Shown here one piece after another: positions 58,106 to 64,000 of a DNA stretch of 64,000 nt; position 1 is the stretch's first letter; each line of letters begins with the position of its first letter. Source of the stretch: Pachyseris speciosa (lineage: Eukaryota > Cnidaria > Anthozoa > Scleractinia > Pachyseridae); NCBI GenBank assembly GCA_016490735.1, contig JAEMWC010000167.1, positions 291,001-355,000 of the forward strand. The letters run 5' to 3'. The position numbers and the translations under genes were made by a program. The notes below the pieces were generated by a model. That model searched no databases and was not told where the DNA came from. It worked only from the letters and a program-made list of their open reading frames with translations.

Positions 58106-60723
58106 TTCATCATCATCATCATCACTTTATTTAAGTCTCAAATCTATTTAGCCAAGCACAGATGCTCTACTAATTGGGAAGACTAAATCAAGTAAACTCT
58201 AAATAAACTTGATAAAACACTCCTGCTCATTTATTAAACATTACATAAATATTCTTTTATCAGTGCATGGCCTAAAATAAATTTCAGGCAAACAGCTACC
58301 TGGGGGCAAGAAATCTTCTTACCTTCTTGATTGAGAACCCTTGTAGTTACTTGTTGCCAATGGGCTGAAGTATCTCTTAAGCTAGAAATATTTCATCCTT
58401 CATGCTGTACGGTTTGGTCAATATATTGTTAGTAGTAACAGATCTATTTTCATAGAAGGGTCTCAGCTTCCCTGAGTTTTAGCCATTAAGTCAAGCATAT
58501 ATTTAAGGAAAAGCATCAACCATACTGTAAACTGCCGCTTAGAAGCCCTCCTGGTTATTAAGACCCATCTACCTGTAAACAAAAAAATACATCCAATTAT
58601 AAGCCCCCCTCCCCATGGATATAAGCCCCCCTCTAGTAACTGTTCAGTGTTTGAATCGAAATGAAGTTGATTTAAAGCTAAATTTAAATTTTAAATTTTT
58701 TGTTCTTGCAGTTCTTTAAAGACTCACCCAATTACCATGATACAGTGGTACGAATGTCGACTGAATGCTGTGCAAAGCTGATGGCAGTCAGCATGGCAAA
58801 TAACTTGGATGAAGTCTGGATAGCAGAACACCCAGCTCTTCTAACTTATTATTTAAACCAGTACTTTCCAAACCTCTTCCACTGGTAAGTTTCTTAAATC
58901 TGGATTTAACCCAAGATTGACATGTCCTGTATGAAGATGTTTTCTGTGATACTTGATGGGGATGTCTAAACTGGTTCATTCGACAAACATTTGTGTTTGA
59001 GATTCGTTCTGGTTTTGTTTCTGTATTCTCTCAAGCATGGGAAGAAAGCTTTGCAATTTAATAGCAGACGTGGATGATCGGCATGCTGTTTGTTTAGACA
59101 AGAAATTACATTCCCCATTTTGCCATTGTTTACTCCGGTAAATAATATTGTTAATTACAATCCACTGGAGAAAGGTAACCTTGGCATCCAGTAGATAGAT
59201 TCCCCGTTTCTTACAGGCAGCCTAATTATTTTAAAAACCAATTTCTTTTGCTTTTCCAACCGGGATGTGAGAAAAGGTGATCAGTCATTCCCAGGGATGT
59301 ATACTCAGGTATATTAGTGATGGGGAGTTGCAAAGGCCTTTTCTGGGTTTGAATTCTGCGTCTTGGGGCTTTTTTCAGTTTGGGTTAGAAATTTTGTGTT
59401 GGAGTTTTTTTCATAGAAAGATATAGCAAGGACTTTCTCTTGGTGTTTTGAATTTTTTATTGTTTTTGATGCTCAGAAAAATTGGACTTTGGGGAGGTTA
59501 CATTCTGGGCCGTTAGACTTTTTGGGGGTCTTTTTTTAGCTTAGTGGGACTTGGTGGTGGTTTCAAAATTCGGCCGTATTTACTCCTCTCCGTCAATAAT
59601 ATTCCTTAGTACTATTACACAATCATGTGATCGGCACGTGCACCACACTAACACGCAGTCATCCGCGCCATGAAGAGACACGAGGACCCGTACTTAGCTC
59701 ATTTAGCATACCGGAACACGCCCCAACAGGGATACGACTATTCCCCTACACAGCGCTTGATGTCTCGGAAACTTCAGGACATCATCCCTACACCTACCAG
59801 GCACCTCATTCCACAAGCAGTGTCCCCACGTGTTGTAGTAAAACACATTGCAGAAAGGAAAAACAGATCGAAGGCTCATTACGAAAAGAGAGCCTTGGTC
59901 CCGCTAAATAGTTTGCACAAGGGGAAAAGGTGTACCTTAAACCCCGGCTTACAAACAAGTCTCAACCATGGATCTACGGAGAGGTGGTCGGGAAATCAAC
60001 ACCGAGGTCTTGCCTAGTGAACACAGCAATTGGACCAGTCCGACGCAATCATGCGCAAATTAGGGGCCAGCTGACAGATACGATACAATGATGGATTCAG
60101 AAATTGAACAGGAAAGAGAACCGTCCAACACTGAACCAACAGGAGAGACTATGCTCAGTCCACCTGAGTCCACCTCCACCGCTCGCAAACGGAGCGCATA
60201 CAATCTTCGAGATTTAAAGACAACGTCATGTAGAGATTTTAAAGGCTTATGAACAACTTTGAAACGAACTTTAGGATCTAAGAACCGTGAACTGTCAGAT
60301 GATGTAGAGTGTTAGTGTTAGACAAATTTTCTGTTTTTTTTTTTCCAAAAGGGAAAAGGTGTTACACAATCATGTAACCGGCACGTGCACCACACTAACA
60401 CGCAATCAACACATAAGGAAATGCACTTTCATTGTACCTAAAACATAGTCACGCACCTATACACATTAAAATTCTGTTTTGGACATGCAACGGAGCGGTT
60501 GACAGTACCAATCCTCCAGGGGAGGGGTGGGGGGGGGGAGGGATTCAGTATGGAACATAACCTAACACTGAGGGAAACTTCAGGACAGTTTCTATTCCAC
60601 ATGGTTACTTTTGTTACCACTTCAGTTTATAAATGCCGGTCATTTTCTATCCTTAGGATTTCCAAAAAGACGTCACTGAAGAGAACCCAAGAACTCTTCC
60701 TGAAGCCTACGGAAAAAAGCTAA
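47816..60723 (+). CDS. DHRS7: DHRS7-like short-chain dehydrogenase/reductase, copy 3 (seven exons)
   Basis: Exons: 47816-48086, 51792-51916, 52984-53176, 56737-56783, 57673-57789, 58712-58884, 60657-60723. The splice sites are AG/GT and the 993 coding bases give 330 residues. The start [20 protein letters not shown] is a signal anchor. Motifs are [17 protein letters not shown] (copy 2 has NNAAK), VVVSSVLG with the catalytic Ser, YSASK in the tiny exon 4, PGPVKS and [13 protein letters not shown]. Exon 6 has MSTECC where copies 1 and 2 have MPTERC. The last exon is of the 7a type ([21 protein letters not shown]). All exons are open, so the copy is probably functional, with a somewhat different C-terminus and possibly a different substrate preference (inference). 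Confidence 0.88.
48284..48540 (+). mobile_element. tRNA-derived SINE in intron 1 of copy 3, with nested MITE
   Basis: Homolog of the SINE at 18560-18740: B-box-like sequence gcgttcaagtccc at 48329-48341 and the same tail. A 75-bp MITE interrupts it at 48368-48442. Confidence 0.65.
48368..48442. mobile_element. 75-bp MITE nested in the SINE
   Basis: tgtaagaacct is mirrored by aggttcttaca. The copy 2 SINE lacks it, so it inserted after the gene duplication. Confidence 0.7.
48717..49047. mobile_element. 331-bp MITE with TTA duplication (PIF/Harbinger-like)
   Basis: tgcacatgtcatcggtttcc is mirrored at the right end (agccgatgacatgtgca), and the mirror continues into a C/G-rich segment. TTA flanks both sides (48714-48716, 49048-49050). 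In copy 2 the site at 18914 is empty (ttgttttagtaaaaatc). TTA duplication with such ends is typical of PIF/Harbinger. Confidence 0.85.
49266..49345 (+). mobile_element. Possible tRNA-like SINE head
   Basis: ggtggcctagtgggttggtg resembles an A box and gtcggtggttcaaggctc a degraded B box. It is absent from intron 1 of copy 2. Only a weak call. Confidence 0.35.
50121..50310 (+). mobile_element. tRNA-derived SINE
   Basis: The head (atggctcattagcgcaatcg.. gtcgtgagtttaattccgg) has A- and B-box-like segments, followed by a body with an inner hairpin (ccgagaggggcatgggcctctcgg). It is absent from the copy 2 intron. Confidence 0.55.
50502..51658. mobile_element. TIR element with LINE tail, copy 3 counterpart of 19133-19810
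   Basis: Same ends, same flanking ctgttttg and same intron position as in copy 2. Its LINE fragment (50605-51340) is further split by a DNA element at 50690-51127. Confidence 0.75.
50690..51127. mobile_element. TIR element of about 438 bp splitting the LINE fragment
   Basis: tatacctgccaact at the left is mirrored by agttggcaggtata at the right. Flanks taccttag (50682-50689) and taccctag (51128-51135) differ by one base and suggest an 8-bp duplication. The copy 2 LINE fragment reads straight through (near 19328). Confidence 0.75.
52136..52215. repeat. Hairpin repeat
   Basis: Arms of about 33 bases (agttttgttttcccaagagt.. and its complement) surround a short loop. A partial relative lies at 6800-6880. 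Absent from copy 2 intron 2. Confidence 0.75.
53222..53370. repeat. AT-rich (ATT)n/(TAA)n cluster
   Basis: Interspersed ATT, TAA and ATAAT runs just after exon 3 of copy 3, with both strands' versions present, so able to fold back. Confidence 0.8.
53836..54665. mobile_element. Foldback element with decamer minisatellite arms (Mutator-like)
   Basis: Inverted ends gggcgttactaaacgc and gcgtttagtaatgccc. Flanks gacgggaga (53827-53835) and gatgggaga (54666-54674) differ by one base and suggest a 9-bp duplication. The left arm (53850-54000) and the longer right arm (54287-54650) are arrays of a GGAATGAACC-type decamer in opposite orientations. The centre is about 290 bp of unique sequence. Confidence 0.75.
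54675..55875. other. Intron 3 of copy 3, no gene
   Basis: 55180-55560 aligns with 21140-21530 in copy 2. The rest holds no recognised feature. Confidence 0.55.
55880..56550. mobile_element. TIR element of about 670 bp
   Basis: actcaagcagtttaaggcct at the left is mirrored by aggccttaaactgcttgagt at the right. Flanks aaagcact and aagtgact are only loosely alike, so the duplication is uncertain. No transposase; an open frame across the left end (55748-56095) is judged fortuitous. Confidence 0.65.
57345..57575 (-). mobile_element. LINE 3' tail (minus strand)
   Basis: Starts with aaaaacaacaataaactttatt on the plus strand, that is, a (GTT)n tail on the minus strand, followed by aagctagtcaaggcgagtt, and matches 60865-61080 in layout. 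Not coding. Confidence 0.5.
58050..58127. repeat. (AAT)n and (CAT)n microsatellite
   Basis: About 18 AAT units followed by CAT units, in intron 5 of copy 3. Confidence 0.95.
59613..60504 (+). mobile_element. Internally deleted LTR retrotransposon
   Basis: The 3' LTR (60360-60504) starts TGTTACACAATCATGTAACC, ends TTGACA and follows a purine-rich tract. The 5' end (59613-59661) matches its first 50 bases and then jumps straight into pol. The gtac duplication flanks it (59609-59612, 60505-60508). It lies in intron 6 of copy 3 and is absent from copy 2. Confidence 0.75.
59670..60017 (+). pseudogene. Integrase C-terminal remnant
   Basis: [20 protein letters not shown] then [20 protein letters not shown] is the usual end of a gypsy-type integrase. 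The catalytic core is missing because of the internal deletion. Confidence 0.7.
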
Positions 60724-60864
60724 CGATTGAACTCAGGACAATGACGTGTTAGAGATCCACATTACACCTTAGACACATGTACAATTAAACGCCTTTTACT
60801 CTGCCGAAGGTGCGACTTTGAAAGTGTTCCGAGTTCATCCGGTTGGGGACATGCACCGTATACA

Positions 60865-61080
60865 AACAACAACAACTTTATTGCACATGAAAAAGTTTAC
60901 AAGTACTAAATTAAAGTAAACTGAAAAGGAAAAAGGAAATATTTTAACGCAACCCGCAGTTAGCTTAAGCTAATCGAGGCGGGAGGTGAACGAAGTGGAC
61001 ACAATGTAAAGTAGTGGTCATAACGATTTTACAGAGAGAACAAAATTTGATACCCTACACGGCGTAATTATTTAGTATTA
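60865..61080 (-). mobile_element. LINE 3' tail (minus strand)
   Basis: aaacaacaacaactttattgc is the (GTT)n tail on the minus strand; agctaatcgaggcggg follows, as in the fragment at 57345. Confidence 0.45.
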
Positions 61081-61149
61081 TCGGTGGAGATTTGGCCATA
61101 CAGGACAAATATAATTTACCGTTTTAGCAGACGGCCATAAAACACGTCT

Positions 61150-62580
61150 TTACTCGTCCATTGCTCCCTAGACTCTCCCACGGCGTGCACTTTTGTCCAG
61201 GATTGGTAACAAGGAATTTTTCTGCAACAGCCAAAAAGATCGTTAACAAAAATCGCAAAGATCGCAAGAATAACAAATTTGGCAAAGGAGCAAACGAGAA
61301 CATCCTTGTTAGCAAGAATCGCAAATATCGCAAGAATAACGAAGAACAAAGTGACAAAGGCAACGAGCATCCTGGAAAAACCACGAATTTCGCAAAAATC
61401 GCAAAGGGAACAGATTTTATCTGCAACGACAAAATGCATGTTAGCAAGAATCGCAAATATCGCAAGGATAACAAATTTCGCAAACGAACGTAAGTGACAA
61501 AGGCAAGAAGTGTCCTGGAAAAACGACGAATTTCGCAAAAATCGCAAACGTAACTAAGATTTTCTCGTTGCAGACAAAATCCTTGTTACTTTTGCGATTT
61601 TTGCGAAATTCGTGGCTTTTCGAGGGTCCTCCTTGCCTTTGTCACTTTCTCCTCGTTCTATTCGTTTGCTAGCAAATCTCGATAGCAAAACTTTTGTAAC
61701 AAGGAATTTTCCTGCAACTGCCAAAAAGATCGTTAACAAAAATCGCAAATATCGCAAGAATAACAAATCTCGCAAACGAACGAAACGACAAAGTGACAAA
61801 GGCAAGGAGTGTCCTGGAAAACTGAGCCACGAATTTTGCAAAAATCGCAAAAGTAACAAGGATTTTATCTGCAACGACGAGAAATCCTTGCCGGTTACTT
61901 TTGCGATTTTTTGCGAAATTCGTGGGTTTTCGAGGGCCCCCTTTGCCTTTGTGACTTTGGCGTTCAATCGCTTGCGAAGTTTGTTAATCTTGCCATATTT
62001 GCGATTCTTGCTAACAATTAAGCGTTTTGTCGTTGGAACTAAAATCCCTGTTTTGCGATTTTTGCGAAATTCGTGGGTTCTCGAGGGCCCCATTTTCCTT
62101 TGTGACTTTGTCGTTACGTTCGGATTCCAAATTTGTTAATCTTGCTATATATTTGCAATTCTTGCTAACAAGCGTTTTGTCTGTGCAGATGAAACCCTTG
62201 TTACTTTTGCGATTTTTGCGAAATTCCTAGGTTTTCGAGGGCCTCCTTTGCCTTTGTGACTTTGGCGTTACGTTCGCATTCCAAATTTGTTTATCTTGCT
62301 ATATATTTGCAATTCTTGCTAACAAGCGTTTTTCTCGTTGCAGATAAAATCCTTGTTACTTTTGCGATTTTTGCGAAATTCGTGTTTTTTCCAGTGCCCC
62401 CTTTGCCTTTGTGACTTTATCGTTACTTTCTTTTGCGAAATTTGTAAATCTTGCTATGCTTGCGATTCTTGCTAACAAGCATTTTGTCGCCGCAGGTAAA
62501 ATCCTTGTTAAAATTGTTAAAAAGCTTTGCTAACAAAAAATTTTGCTAACGCTCTCAATCCTGGACACATCTCACGGCGT
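61150..62580. mobile_element. Foldback minisatellite element
   Basis: A unit of about 150 bp containing ttacttttgcgatttttgcg, aaattcgtgg.. and ttgctaacaagc is arrayed in minus orientation (61200-61560), then changes direction and runs mainly in plus orientation (61570-62520). The outer ends (acggcgtgcacttttgtccag at the left; ctggacacatctcacggcgt at the right) are inverted. Many units include tcgttgcagataaaatcc, which resembles a splice acceptor. Long open frames on both strands are by-products of the repeats. Confidence 0.65.
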
Positions 62581-63015
62581 ACTGATTATTTGCTAAACTT
62601 TCTAAATTTATTAAACACGTTACATTTATATTGAAGAGCCTGGGTGTTGTCATTGAACTAAAGTGTCAACTTAAAGGTTTAGGTTTAAACTGTTTAAAGG
62701 GCGGTTCCAGCACCCGGCAAATAACCTGACTTCTGGCTGTATATTCATTGTGGTCTCATTCGCTCAGAAGCCCTTCAGCGCAAGCTAATCCAGCCAGGCC
62801 GACCACATGCTGGCAGAATTAGACCACCACACGGGGACTACTTCCCCTACTCTTTTCGAACAGTGTCTGGGTTCTTCAACGTCCATCGGTTTATTGGGAA
62901 TAAGTGTTGTAAAACGGGGCCTACAGTTTATCGTCCTTATCCGAGAAGACTAGAAAGACCAACCATTTGCAGATGTCATTACAAAGGCAGCACTTTCTCC
63001 TCAATTATTTAAAGA

Positions 63016-63105
63016 CTATGAGTGTTGGTCCGGCGGGGTTTGAACCCGCGACCTCCCGCACAGTAGTCCGGTGCTCTACCACTGAGTTAACCGGTCGGCG
63101 GTCTA
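63016..63105 (-). mobile_element. tRNA-derived SINE (minus strand)
   Basis: On the minus strand, ccggttaactcagtggtagagc (A box) and gtcgcgggttcaaaccccgc (B box) form a tRNA-like head with a five-pair T stem. The anticodon stem is imperfect. It is followed by ggaccaacactcatagtc and a tail down to about 62940. Confidence 0.65.
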
Positions 63106-63515
63106 AATCATCCTTGTCCAAAAGAGTATTTAATAGAAATCCGCGAATTTTTTACTTTAAAACGGATTTAGAAGCATCTCTCCAGTCAGAAGGAATAACG
63201 GGTTCCATACTTTTGCTCCAATTCTCTGAAAATGAGCGTTTGAATACCAAGTTCACGGGTGACATCACAAAGCACACGAGAACGGAGAAACAATATACAG
63301 AACGATACAATAAACCACTAAACACAACGGAAGAAAACAATAGACTAACAATGAACTTGGTACATGGTGCACCAGCCATCCGGTTGTCTCTTGATGCTGT
63401 GATGAACATGATGATAACAATTAGTGAGAGTGGTTTTTGAATAACTGCCGTAAAAGCGAAAAAAAAGTACAGTAATTACTCTCCCCAATCACAACACGAA
63501 TAAACATCGTAAAGC

Positions 63516-63929
63516 GGTGACACACAAGCAAGGTTTCCTTGACAAGTGTCATTGACAGTTTCATTTGCTCATTTTTATGAACGACAAGTTTTCTTTGACA
63601 AGTTTTGACTTCACAAGTTTAATTTGCTGGTGTGAACGAATGAGCAATTTTTATGAATGGTATTCACTGTAGCCAGCAATTCAATTACACAGCGGACGAC
63701 AATTTTCTTCGGACACATTTTCCTTGTCGACCCGTACAGACGAGCAAGTTCTGCAATATGTCAAGTGCACTTGTTCAAAAACTAGCATGTTTTAACATGC
63801 TAGTTTTTGAACAAGTGCACTTGTTCAAAAGTTAAAACTTTTGAACAAGTGCACTTGTCAAGGAAAAACTTGATGAGTCAAAACTTGTCAAGTCAAAACT
63901 TGTCAAGGAAAACTTGCTCGTGTGTAACC
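63516..63929. mobile_element. Palindromic TIR element
   Basis: ggtgacacacaagcaaggtt at the left is mirrored at the right (cttgctcgtgtgtaacc). The interior is built from repeats of cttgacaagt and gaacaagtgcacttgttc, with perfect palindromes at 63762-63830. No coding support. Confidence 0.7.
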
Positions 63930-64000
63930 AGCAAAAAACATGTAACTAGCGCGAACCGCGAGAAAATGTGTGCGAGCGATGCCGTTTACTGTATCATTTG

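Noticed and set aside
61554..62139. Frames of 179 and 175 residues on both strands
   Set aside because: They overlap the same repeat array and simply lack stops in the repeated unit; no domain is visible.
63152..63409. 85-residue hydrophobic minus-strand frame
   Set aside because: No start context or partner, and it lies next to a SINE; I do not trust it as a gene.

Overview
This window is nuclear DNA of a multicellular animal. The genes have short exons in long introns with GT..AG borders, and the intergenic space is packed with eukaryotic transposons (Ty3/gypsy LTR elements, L1-type and other LINEs, tRNA-derived SINEs, and many terminal-inverted-repeat elements). The base composition is AT-rich and several repeats resemble ones I remember from anthozoans, so my best guess is a cnidarian, probably a stony coral. 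That placement is inference; there is no species-diagnostic gene here.

The only host genes I can support are three tandem, same-strand copies of a short-chain dehydrogenase/reductase closest to DHRS7. Copy 1 is partial: the window opens at the splice donor after its exon 4, and exons 5-7 lie at 3261-5344. Copy 2 (18208-43534) and copy 3 (47816-60723) each have seven exons that join in frame, giving proteins of about 333 and 330 residues. Both have an N-terminal membrane anchor, the TGASSGIG cofactor motif, the catalytic YSASK and a DHRS7-type C-terminal domain. The copies share intron insertions (a SINE and a TIR element holding a LINE tail), so the gene duplicated as a block with its intronic repeats. 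Copy 2 has a second possible last exon (44448-44502), matching the only last exon of copy 1.

The rest is mostly transposons, and the paralogous introns act as natural empty sites that show which insertions came after duplication. By region: 1-3236 is copy 1 intron 4 carrying an inverted array of tRNA-like units with a 13-bp target duplication. 5345-18050 is a repeat-rich spacer (a foldback element with 550-bp arms, a Mutator-like MITE, LINE fragments). 19133-23142 holds a LINE-bearing TIR element and two more inverted tRNA-like composites. 23463-28317 is an LTR-bounded gypsy element with part of pol inverted. 28490-32349 is a decayed second gypsy element. 32609-38678 is an L1-type LINE inside a TIR element. 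40165-40917 is a foldback element with 8-bp duplications. 44503-47650 is a paralogous spacer with a possible Crypton-type fragment. 48368-56550 carries many MITEs in copy 3 introns. 59613-60504 is an internally deleted LTR element. 61130-63929 is a foldback minisatellite, a SINE and a palindromic TIR element.

The most unusual feature is the family of tRNA-like units seen in three places. Each has an intact Pol III A/B box, an acceptor stem whose 3' strand is mirrored by a second hairpin just downstream, and an inverted arrangement with a truncated unit at the centre. Two of the three are bounded by 13-14 bp direct repeats, which suggests that whole arrays move as units.
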